The notes below the pieces were generated by a model. It saw only the letters and a program-made list of their open reading frames with translations, made no database searches and was not told where the DNA came from. A DNA stretch of 64,000 bases from CAZQXD01 sp964597315. Its GTDB lineage: Bacteria; Pseudomonadota; Gammaproteobacteria; Competibacterales; Competibacteraceae. The translations under genes were made by a program, and so were the position numbers. The stretch's first letter is position 1; every line of letters begins with the position of its first letter. The DNA lies in the NCBI GenBank assembly GCA_964597315.1, contig CAZQXD010000001.1:87185-151184 (forward strand), written 5' to 3'. Below, piece by piece: positions 56,926 through 64,000 of this stretch.

Positions 56926-58652
56926 GTACCCTGATTCTACGCCGTCCCCTGCTCGCCGACCCGGATGCCCTGCCCGCCCACCTACCGGACCTGCTACGGC
57001 GCATCTACGCCGCCCGCCAAGTGGCCGCCGCCCGGGAACTGGACAAGGGTTTGGCGGCCCTGGAGCCACCCACGACCCTCAAGGGTCTGGGGCCGGCCTT
57101 GGACCTGCTGGCCACCGCCCTGGCCCAAGACAAGCGCATTCTGGTGGTGGCCGACTATGACGCCGATGGCGCCACCAGTTGCACCTTGGCCTTGCGGGCC
57201 TTGGAGGCCCTGGGGGGGCGAGACCTGCACTATCTGGTGCCCAACCGTTTCGAGTACGGCTACGGGCTGACCCCGGAGATCGTGGAGCTGGCGGCGGCCA
57301 AACGCCCGGATCTGCTCATCACCGTGGATAACGGTATCTCCAGCCTAGCCGGGGTGGCGGCGGCCAAGGCCCGGGGCATGGAGGTGCTGGTCACCGATCA
57401 CCACCTCCCCGGGGCGCGGCTGCCGGAGGCCGACGCCATCGTCAACCCCAACCAACCGGGCTGCGCCTTCCCCGGCAAGAACCTGGCCGGAGTGGGGGTG
57501 ATATTCTATGTGCTGGCCGCCCTGCGAACCCGGCTGCGGGAGGCTGACTGGTTTCGCAAGCGTCAGATACCGGAGCCGAATCTGAGCCGGTTTCTGGACC
57601 TGGTGGCCCTGGGCACGGTGGCCGACGTGGTGCCCCTGGACCATCTCAACCGCATCCTCGTGGAACAGGGTCTGCGGCGAATTCGCGCCGGCCAGTGCCT
57701 ACCGGGCATCACCGCCCTGGCCCGGGTAGCCGGACGCGACCCCCAGCGGCTGGGCGCCGTGGATATTGGCTTTGCCCTGGGACCCCGGCTCAACGCCGCC
57801 GGGCGGCTCACGGACATGGGTTTCGGCATCGACTGCCTGCTCTGCGACGACCCCCTGGAAACCGAGCGCATGGCCGCCCGCCTGGACCGCCTCAACCGGG
57901 AACGGCGCGGTATCGAAGCGGAGATGCAGACCCAAGCCCTGGCGGATCTGGAACGCCTGGACCTGACGGGGACCGGCCTGCCCTTCGGCCTGTGCCTGTA
58001 CGATCCAGGCTGGCATCAGGGAGTTATTGGCATTCTGGCGGCTCGGGTTCGGGAGCGCACCCACCGTCCCACCATCGCCTTCGCCCCGGACAAGGACGGT
58101 GTCGTCAAGGGGTCGGCCCGCTCGGTGCCAGGACTGCATATCCGCGACGCCCTGGACGCGGTGGCGGCCCGCCATCCGGGACTGCTGCACAAATTCGGCG
58201 GCCACGCCATGGCGGCCGGTCTGAGCTTGGCCCTGGACCATTTCCAGGACTTCAGCCAGGCTTTCGATACCGAGGTGCGCCGCCATCTGGATGAGGCGGA
58301 TCTATGCGGCAAATTGTATAGCGATGGAGAACTGGCCCCGGAAGAACGCACCCTGGCCATGGCCGAACGCTTGCGGGAGGCCGGTCCCTGGGGCCAGGGC
58401 TTTCCAGCGCCCCTGTTCGACGGCCTGTTCCAAGTGGCCGCCTGCCGGGTGCTCAAGGACAAGCATCTGAAATTGCAGCTTCAGCCGACCACGGGCGGAG
58501 CGATCCTGGAGGCCATCGGCTTCAATCTGGCGGAACGGTTGGGGGAGCCGAGGGTGGGCAGTCAATGGCGGGCCGCCTACCGCCTGGATGTGAACGAGTG
58601 GCGAGGGGAGCGACGCCTGCAATTGATGCTGGAACATCTGGAGCCGGCCTAG
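56922..58652 (+). CDS. recJ: Single-stranded-DNA-specific exonuclease RecJ
   Basis: 5'-3' ssDNA exonuclease of the DHH family used in RecF-pathway recombination and mismatch repair. 576 aa from the GTG at 56922 (GTGA overlap with the upstream gene), matching E. coli (577). DHH motifs: VVADYDADGATSCTLAL, LITVDNGISSLAGVAA, LVTDHHLPGARLPEADAIVN, and the GGHAMAAGLSL DHHA1 segment. C-terminal OB domain included. Confidence 0.96.
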   Translation: MSTLILRRPLLADPDALPAHLPDLLRRIYAARQVAAARELDKGLAALEPPTTLKGLGPALDLLATALAQDKRILVVADYDADGATSCTLALRALEALGGRDLHYLVPNRFEYGYGLTPEIVELAAAKRPDLLITVDNGISSLAGVAAAKARGMEVLVTDHHLPGARLPEADAIVNPNQPGCAFPGKNLAGVGVIFYVLAALRTRLREADWFRKRQIPEPNLSRFLDLVALGTVADVVPLDHLNRILVEQGLRRIRAGQCLPGITALARVAGRDPQRLGAVDIGFALGPRLNAAGRLTDMGFGIDCLLCDDPLETERMAARLDRLNRERRGIEAEMQTQALADLERLDLTGTGLPFGLCLYDPGWHQGVIGILAARVRERTHRPTIAFAPDKDGVVKGSARSVPGLHIRDALDAVAARHPGLLHKFGGHAMAAGLSLALDHFQDFSQAFDTEVRRHLDEADLCGKLYSDGELAPEERTLAMAERLREAGPWGQGFPAPLFDGLFQVAACRVLKDKHLKLQLQPTTGGAILEAIGFNLAERLGEPRVGSQWRAAYRLDVNEWRGERRLQLMLEHLEPA

Positions 58653-58655
58653 CTT

Positions 58656-58997
58656 ATGACCGCCCCGGACCCCCGTTACCAGCGCATCTGGCGGACCGTG
58701 GCCGACATCCCCCCGGGCAGGGTAGCCAGCTACGGTCAGGTGGCCCGGCTGGCGGGCCTGCCTAGGGGCGCCCGGCTGGTGGGCCGGGCCTTGCGCCTGG
58801 CCCCGGAGGGCCTGCCCTGGCACCGAGTGGTCAACGCCCAGGGCCGCATCGCCCTGCCCCCGGACAGCGAAGGCTATCGTGAGCAGCGGGCGCGGTTGCT
58901 GGCCGAGGGGGTCATGCTGCGGGGCGACCGGGTAAACCTGGCTCGCCACGCCTGGACCCCTGATCTAGACGAACTACTATGGAGGCCCCATGACTGA
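58656..58997 (+). CDS. Alkyltransferase-like protein (ATL)
   Basis: 113-aa MGMT-type DNA-binding domain lacking the reactive cysteine: the family PCHRV is PWHRV here (GLPWHRVVNAQGRIALPPDS). The helix-turn-helix wing is VASYGQVARLAGLPRGARLV. ATLs bind O6-alkylguanine and hand it to nucleotide excision repair rather than repairing directly. Starts 3 bases after recJ and overlaps the next gene by 8 bases. Confidence 0.92.
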   Translation: MTAPDPRYQRIWRTVADIPPGRVASYGQVARLAGLPRGARLVGRALRLAPEGLPWHRVVNAQGRIALPPDSEGYREQRARLLAEGVMLRGDRVNLARHAWTPDLDELLWRPHD

Positions 58998-59781
58998 GCC
59001 GGTCCGTCGGGCGAGCGTATACGGGTTACTGGTGTTGCTGGCCGGCCTGCCTTGGAGCATCACCCAGGCCGAGCCGCCGCCAGTCTACGGCTACGAGGTG
59101 ATTCACGCCTATCCCCACGATCCCGGCGCTTTCACCCAGGGCCTGGTCTACGACCCCGACACCGGTCGACTCTGGGAGGGCACCGGCCTACATGGCCTTT
59201 CCACACTGCGGGAAGTGGCGCTGGAGACCGGGGCGGTGCTGCGCTATTTACGCTTATCGGAGACTCTGTTCGGGGAAGGGGTGACCTTGTACCAAGACCG
59301 GCTGATCCAGCTCACCTGGCGTGCCCGGATCGGCTTCGTACTGGACAAGCACTCCCTGGAACTGCTGGGCACCTTCGACTATCCCACCGAGGGCTGGGGT
59401 CTGACCCACGACGGACGGCGACTGATCATGAGCGACGGTAGCGCCACCCTGTATTTTCTGGACCCGGATCGCCTGGAAATGACAGGCCGCGTGGAGGTTC
59501 GGGACGAGAACGGTCCGGTGCCAAACCTCAACGAACTGGAATTCGTCCGGGGCGAGGTCTACGCCAATATCTGGAAACAGGACCGCATCGCCCGCATCGA
59601 TCCGGTCAGCGGCCGGGTGACCGCTTGGCTGGACCTGGGCGGCCTGCTGGACATGGCCACCGAGGGGGCGGCGGGGGAGGACGTGCTCAACGGCATCGCC
59701 TACGACGCCGAAGGGGACCGGTTGTTCGTCACTGGCAAGTTGTGGCCACGGCTGTTCCAGATTCGGCAGGTGGCTCCTTGA
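58990..59781 (+). CDS. Glutaminyl-peptide cyclotransferase
   Basis: Bacterial plant-type (beta-propeller) glutaminyl cyclase, forms N-terminal pyroglutamate on exported proteins. 263 aa with a signal peptide (cleavage after TQA). Family signature YPHDPGAFTQGLVYDPDTGR and LWEGTGLHGLSTLR at the N-terminus, GEGVTLYQDRLIQLTW, NLNELEFVRGEVYANIWKQD and GEDVLNGIAYDAEGDRLFVT. The last residues RLFQIRQV complete the propeller. Overlaps the ATL gene by 8 bases. Confidence 0.92.
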   Translation: MTEPVRRASVYGLLVLLAGLPWSITQAEPPPVYGYEVIHAYPHDPGAFTQGLVYDPDTGRLWEGTGLHGLSTLREVALETGAVLRYLRLSETLFGEGVTLYQDRLIQLTWRARIGFVLDKHSLELLGTFDYPTEGWGLTHDGRRLIMSDGSATLYFLDPDRLEMTGRVEVRDENGPVPNLNELEFVRGEVYANIWKQDRIARIDPVSGRVTAWLDLGGLLDMATEGAAGEDVLNGIAYDAEGDRLFVTGKLWPRLFQIRQVAP

Positions 59782-59801
59782 ATTCCCCCCCCACGGCGGC
59801 A

Positions 59802-60146
59802 TTAACCCGGTGGCCACTGCATCCGCCGTCCGGCCAGCAGGTGCAGATGAATATGAAACACATCCTGCCCTCCGTCTCGGCCGCAATTGATCAGGGTCCG
59901 GTAACCCCCGTCCGCTACTCCCAGATCGGAGGCCACTTTCTTGGCGGCCAAGTATAGCCCGCCGATCAGCTCTCCATCCTCCGGGGTCAGGTCATTGAGG
60001 GTGGCCACATGGCGCTTAGGGATAATCAGCACATGCACCGGCGCCTGAGGGTTGATGTCATTGAAGGCCAGTATCTGGTCATCCTCGTACACCTTGTCGG
60101 CAGGTATTTCCCCGGCGGCGATTTTGCAGAAAATACAGTCGGTCAT
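59802..60146 (-). CDS. HIT-family nucleotide hydrolase (HinT-like)
   Basis: 114-aa HIT protein acting as a nucleoside phosphoramidase. The CIFCKIAAGEIPADKVYEDD zinc-like start, NPQAPVHVLIIPKRHVATL and the HIT triad FHIHLHLLAGR (His-x-His-x-His) are all present. Close to E. coli HinT (119 aa). Next to recR on the minus strand, 18 bases downstream of it. Confidence 0.95.
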   Translation of the reverse strand: MTDCIFCKIAAGEIPADKVYEDDQILAFNDINPQAPVHVLIIPKRHVATLNDLTPEDGELIGGLYLAAKKVASDLGVADGGYRTLINCGRDGGQDVFHIHLHLLAGRRMQWPPG

Positions 60147-60164
60147 TTGCGGTTCTCCAGACGG

Positions 60165-60761
60165 TCACAGCTCCCGACGCCCGGCGAAGGCGTGGGACAA
60201 AGTGCCGCCGTCGATGTATTCCAGTTCGCCGCCCAGCGGTACGCCATGGGCGATGCGGGTGCAGCGCACCCCATGGGCATGGGCGGAGTCGGCGATGAAA
60301 TGGGCGGTGGCCTCCCCTTCCACAGTAGGATTGGTGGCCATGATTAATTCCCGTATCTCCCCCTGACCCAGGCGTTCCTCCAGGTGGTCCAGGCCCAGTT
60401 CCGCCGGGCCGATGCCATCCAGGGGGGACAAATGCCCCATAAGCACGTAGTACAGCCCCCGAAAGCCGGTGGCCTGTTCCACCGCCAATACATCGGCTGG
60501 GGTCTCCACCACGCACACCAGGGTATGGTCCCGGCGAGGATCGGCGCAGACCGTACACAGTTCTGTTTCGCTCAGGGTCCGGCACAACCGGCAACGGCCG
60601 ATGCGGTCCAGAGCCTCATGGAGTACCGTGGCCAGCCGCCGGGCGCCTTCCCGGTCCCGCTCCAGCAGATAAAATGCCATGCGCTGGGCCGACTTGGGAC
60701 CGACTCCAGGCAGACAGCGCAGGGACTCCATCAGTCGCTCCAGCAGCGGTGAACCCAACAT
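60165..60761 (-). CDS. recR: Recombination protein RecR
   Basis: Zinc and Toprim protein that helps RecO load RecA at gaps. 198 aa. Helix-hairpin-helix LPGVGPKSAQRMAFYLLERD, C4 zinc CRLCRTLSETELCTVCADPR, Toprim LVCVVETPADVLAVEQATGF and LMGHLSPLDGIGPAELGLDH. Lies downstream of ybaB by 12 bases, as in dnaX-ybaB-recR of E. coli. Confidence 0.97.
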   Translation of the reverse strand: MLGSPLLERLMESLRCLPGVGPKSAQRMAFYLLERDREGARRLATVLHEALDRIGRCRLCRTLSETELCTVCADPRRDHTLVCVVETPADVLAVEQATGFRGLYYVLMGHLSPLDGIGPAELGLDHLEERLGQGEIRELIMATNPTVEGEATAHFIADSAHAHGVRCTRIAHGVPLGGELEYIDGGTLSHAFAGRREL

Positions 60762-60773
60762 GGGCCGGGCCGT

Positions 60774-61097
60774 CTAGAAGGGCAGCTTGATATTGCCGGG
60801 TAGGCCCATGCCCGCTGTCATTCCCGAGAATTTTTCCTGCACCGTGCGCTCCACCTTGTGGACAGCATCGTTGATGGCCGCCGCCACCAGGTCTTCCAGC
60901 ATGTCCTTGTCGTCGCCCAACAAGCTGTCGTCGATGGTCACCCGACGCACCTCATGCTTGCCGGTCATGACCACGCTGACCAGACCGCCGCCGGATTCGC
61001 CGGTGACTTCCATATGGGCCAGTTCTTCTTGGGCCTTTTGCAGGTTCTCCTGCATCTTCTGGGCCTGTTTCATCAGATTACCCAAACCGCCTTTCAT
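60774..61097 (-). CDS. ybaB: YbaB/EbfC nucleoid-associated protein
   Basis: 107-aa dimeric DNA-binding protein, tweezer-shaped. Conserved NLMKQAQKMQENLQKAQEEL coiled helix, then VTGESGGGLVSVVMTGKHEV and DMLEDLVAAAINDAVHKVER. Between dnaX and recR as usual. Confidence 0.96.
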   Translation of the reverse strand: MKGGLGNLMKQAQKMQENLQKAQEELAHMEVTGESGGGLVSVVMTGKHEVRRVTIDDSLLGDDKDMLEDLVAAAINDAVHKVERTVQEKFSGMTAGMGLPGNIKLPF

Positions 61098-61146
61098 AGG
61101 GGTCTCCTCTCAATCTAGGGGGGTTAAGGCCAGCGCGCCCGGGAGT

Positions 61147-62733
61147 TCAGTCGATGGGCGCGATGGAATCGGATTTCACCTGGGCATTGAAAGTTTCGCA
61201 CAGGGCTTTAACAGTGGGGTCCTGGTGAATGGCCTGGGCGGCGGCCTCCTGACGCTCCGCCCGATCCTTGGCCTGGCGTTGGGCCGGCGTGTCCATGCCC
61301 CCCTCCCCCACCCGGAGCTTGAGGCGTAAGGACTCGCCATAATAGTCAGACAGCGCCGCCTGTAAGCGTTCCTCCACGGCGCGGGTACGCAATTGGGCGT
61401 GGCCAGGGGCCAGCAGCAACCGGATCACGCCGACCTCCCGCTTCTCCAGGACACAATGCAAAGCCAGTTGCCGCGCCATGGCGCTAAGGCCAAGGCTGGC
61501 CACAATAGTCTGCCAATCGTTATCGGCGGCCACCGCCGGGGGCGCGGATTCGGTGGTTGCCCCAGGCAATGCTTCGGGATCAGGACCGGGGGCTGGCGTG
61601 GCCCGGCCTGGCGTGGCCCGGCCTGGCGTGGCCCGGCCTGGCGTGGCCACGCCAGGCCGGAACGCCAGCATTCGTAACAGGATCATCTCGAAACCGCCCC
61701 TCGGCTCCGGGACCAGGGGCAGGTCCCGGCGGCCCATCAAGGCGATCTGATAGACCAATTGTAATTCCTCAGGGTCGAACAGTCCGGCCAGACGGCGCAG
61801 TTCCTGGGGATCGAACAGTCCGTCGTCCCCTGCCCCTGGCACGGCCTGGGTCACGGCCAGGCGCTGCAACAGAGACAGCAGATCCGCAAGCAACGTCATA
61901 TAGTCCGGGGCGGATTCATCCAGGATCGCCACCCGGTTCAGCACCTCTGCTGGATCGCCAGCGGCCAAGGCTTCGACCAGCGCCAGCACATGGCCCTGGT
62001 CCAGGGCGCCCAGCATGGCCGCCACCTCGGCGGCGGTCAGCCGTCCGCCCCCGAAAGCGATGGCCTGATCCAGCAAGCTCAGGGCATCGCGCATGCTGCC
62101 CTCCCCGGCTCGGGCGACCAGGCGCACCGCCGCTGGCTCCCGGTCGATCCCTTCCCGCTCCAGAATGGTCTCCAGATGCTCGGCGATCTGGCTCTCCGGT
62201 AGCCGCTTGAGGCTGAACTGGAGGCAGCGGGACAGCACGGTGACCGGCAGCTTCTGGGGGTCGGTGGTGGCCAGCAGGAACTTGACGTGGGGGGGCGGCT
62301 CCTCCAGGGTCTTGAGCAAGGCGTTGAAGCTGTGGTTAGAGAGCATATGCACCTCGTCGATGAGGTACACCTTGTAGCGGCCCCGGGTAGGGGCGTACTG
62401 GACATTCTCCAGCAGATCCCGGGTATCTTCCACTTTGGTTCGGGAGGCGGCGTCCACCTCGATCAAGTCCACGAACCGGCCCTGGTCGATCTCCTGGCAG
62501 GCGCCGCACTGCCCGCAGGGTTGGGAGGTGACGCCGGTTTCGCAGTTCAGGGACTTGGCGAAAATCCGTGACAGGGTGGTCTTGCCCACGCCGCGGGTGC
62601 CGGTGAACAAAAACGCGTGATGCAGCCGGTTCTGGTCCAAAGCATTGACCAGGGCGCGGACCACGTGGGCCTGCCCCACCAGTTCCTGGAAGGTGCGGGG
62701 GCGCCATTTGCGCGCCAATACCTGGTAACTCAT
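61147..62733 (-). CDS. dnaX: DNA polymerase III subunit tau/gamma
   Basis: Clamp-loader ATPase. 528 aa, between E. coli gamma (431) and tau (643). Walker A GTRGVGKTTLSRIFAKSLN, zinc cysteines in GVTSQPCGQCGACQEIDQGR, Walker B YKVYLIDEVHMLSNHSFNAL, and SRC motif LSRCLQFSLKRLP. Domain III ends near residue 360. A Pro-rich linker then carries tandem ATPGR units before a domain IV/V-like helical part. No A-rich frameshift slip site like E. coli was seen, so gamma may be absent or made otherwise. Confidence 0.96.
   Translation of the reverse strand: MSYQVLARKWRPRTFQELVGQAHVVRALVNALDQNRLHHAFLFTGTRGVGKTTLSRIFAKSLNCETGVTSQPCGQCGACQEIDQGRFVDLIEVDAASRTKVEDTRDLLENVQYAPTRGRYKVYLIDEVHMLSNHSFNALLKTLEEPPPHVKFLLATTDPQKLPVTVLSRCLQFSLKRLPESQIAEHLETILEREGIDREPAAVRLVARAGEGSMRDALSLLDQAIAFGGGRLTAAEVAAMLGALDQGHVLALVEALAAGDPAEVLNRVAILDESAPDYMTLLADLLSLLQRLAVTQAVPGAGDDGLFDPQELRRLAGLFDPEELQLVYQIALMGRRDLPLVPEPRGGFEMILLRMLAFRPGVATPGRATPGRATPGRATPAPGPDPEALPGATTESAPPAVAADNDWQTIVASLGLSAMARQLALHCVLEKREVGVIRLLLAPGHAQLRTRAVEERLQAALSDYYGESLRLKLRVGEGGMDTPAQRQAKDRAERQEAAAQAIHQDPTVKALCETFNAQVKSDSIAPID
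61595..61660. repeat. 15-bp tandem repeat and 28-bp palindrome in dnaX
   Basis: Three perfect copies of GGCGTGGCCCGGCCT (61595-61639) and part of a fourth, coding ATPGR on the minus strand. The last unit runs into a perfect 28-base palindrome at 61633-61660 (centre GCGTGGCCACGC). Linker between the ATPase and the C-terminal part. Confidence 0.85.
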
Positions 62734-62954
62734 GCTCCGTCCCGGGGATTGCTGGGAATGGCGAGACTATACCCGAATCGGGCAAGGGGTGGCGACCCAT
62801 ACCCATCCCGGCCCGACCTAAACTCGCACCCCCCTTTACCGTACGGTAGCCCCACGGACCTCGGAGAGTTAGATGCTATGCTCAGGTTGCAACAGATAAA
62901 TCGGCTATGCCGCATCCCTGCAAAACAATAACCCAACCCGCAGGAGCAGTCCTC

Positions 62955-63944
62955 ATGAGTGAACATATCATCAACCGTAACGGCCTATGGGGCCGTTGGC
63001 GAAGTCTGCAAATTTGGCAGCAGGTCCTGATCGGCCTGGTCCTGGGCTTGATCGTGGGCATGATACTTGGCCCTAACGCCAGCGTGTTCGACCCCTTGGG
63101 CAAGTTGTTCCTGAACACCATCAAGATGCTGGTGGTGCCCTTGATCTTCATCACCTTGATTTGCGGCGTCACCTCCATGGCCGATCCCAAGAAACTGGGC
63201 CGGGTGGGGATAAAGACCATCACCATTTATCTGGTGACCACGGCCATCGCCATTACCATCGGTCTGGTGGTGGGCACCGTGCTGCAACCGGGCGCCGGAG
63301 TGGGGCTGGAAGCCGCCCAGGCCGTGGAGGCCAAGGAGGCGCCGTCGTTTATCAACACCCTGATCAGTTTCGTGCCCACCAATCCGGTGGATGCCCTGGC
63401 CTCCGGAAACGTGCTACAGATTATCGTGTTCTCGATTCTGCTGGGGATCGCCATCAGCCTGGCGGGAGAAAAGGCCCGACCGGTAAAGGAGTTTTTCGAT
63501 GCCGCCGCCGAGGTCATTTACAAGCTGACCGATCTGATCATCGCCCTGGCTCCTTATGGGGTGTTCGCCCTGATCGCCTCCACCGCCGGCAAGTACGGGC
63601 TGAGCGTGTTGCTGCCGCTGCTGAAAGTCATCGTGGCCGTGTACCTGGGTTGCATACTCCATGCGGTCATCACTCTGGGCGGCGCCGTGGCCTTTTTGGG
63701 GCGGCTTAACCCGCTCCAGTTCTTCCGGGGCGTGGGCGAGGCCCAAATGGTGGCCTTCAGCACCACCAGCAGCTCCGGCACCCTGCCGGTGACCATGAGC
63801 GCCGCCCAGCACAATCTGGGGGTATCCAAAAACGTCTCCAGCTTCGTGCTGCCCCTGGGAGCCACCATCAATATGGACGGCACCGCCCTCTACCAGGGGG
63901 TGTGCGCCCTATTCGTGGCCCAGGCTTACGGGGTGGACTTGAGC
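62955..63944 (+). pseudogene. Dicarboxylate/glutamate:cation symporter, 3' truncated
   Basis: DAACS-family transporter (GltP/DctA-like). ATG at 62955 with AGGAG upstream. 330 residues align with the family: MLVVPLIFITLICGVTSMAD, VQAGAGVGLEAAQ-like loop, FSTTSSSGTLPVTMSAAQHN (HP1) and NMDGTALYQGVCALFVAQAY. Homology then ends at GVDLS and the frame runs 10 foreign codons to a TAG at 63975. The HP2 loop and last helix (roughly 90-100 residues) are missing, so it is very unlikely to transport. Confidence 0.85.
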
Positions 63945-64000
63945 ACAGGGCAATCGCATGAAACTCTAGTGCGGTAGACTTCACAGGGTTCATCAGCTGC
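63945..64000. mobile_element. Foreign sequence replacing the symporter 3' end
   Basis: At the point where symporter homology stops the sequence becomes ACAGGGCAATCGCATGAAAC and continues non-homologous to the window edge. CAGGG is a common start for insertion-sequence terminal repeats, so this is probably an IS end, but only 56 bases are visible. Confidence 0.4.

Overview
This 64 kb window is a mostly core, GC-rich stretch of a gammaproteobacterial chromosome. The evidence is the gene content and order: rpoS-nlpD-yqaA-pcm-surE, pmbA/darP/tldD with nit, yhdP, rng and maf, mrdA-rodA-mltB-rlpA-dacA-ybeD-lipB-lipA, recC-recB-recD, and dnaX-ybaB-recR. No rRNA, complete tRNA, CRISPR array or phage was seen. 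A purple-sulfur-type or related Chromatiales-like lineage would fit, but the sequence alone does not settle the genus.

Layout. 0-3.1 kb: an M48 metalloprotease lipoprotein, an esterase-like fragment, a small secreted protein and purU. 3.4-7.5 kb: the stationary-phase/protein-repair block (minus strand). 7.6-8.8 kb: an Smr-domain protein and a SpoU-type RNA methyltransferase. 8.8-18.3 kb: pmbA, darP, tldD, nitrilase-like, yhdP, rng. 18.4-20 kb: maf and kdsA. 20-26.4 kb: a purine-catabolism operon transcribed xdhA-xdhB-xdhC-guaD, with a possible 24-codon coupled upstream ORF. 26.5-28.1 kb: accessory wreckage (transposase fragment, the tail of a TnpB element, a foreign-looking methyltransferase). 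28.2-37.4 kb: the cell-wall elongation and lipoate block, interrupted by a decayed TnpB element between rodA and mltB and carrying an internally deleted D-amino-acid aminotransferase pseudogene. 37.5-39.9 kb: a Ca/Na antiporter and a nitronate monooxygenase. 39.9-48.6 kb: recC-recB-recD. 49-54.6 kb: acnA, fumC, alaC. 54.6-59.8 kb: a tightly overlapped run of hom, a COG4255-like protein, recJ, an alkyltransferase-like protein and a glutaminyl cyclotransferase. 59.8-62.7 kb: HIT, recR, ybaB, dnaX. 62.9-64 kb: a dicarboxylate symporter gene whose 3' part is replaced by unrelated sequence, probably a mobile-element end.

How the genes work together: PBP2/RodA build the lateral wall, MltB, RlpA and DacA trim it, and NlpD is the amidase-activator type. 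RecBCD, RecJ, RecR/YbaB, DnaX, the ATL protein and Smr give a repair/replication theme. XdhABC and GuaD convert guanine to xanthine and urate.

I found no clear new multi-gene system. The most useful leads are the TnpB scars bracketing mrdA-rodA, the collapsed aminotransferase, the upstream ORF of xdhA, the structured leader of acnA, the palindromic tandem repeat inside dnaX and the interrupted symporter.
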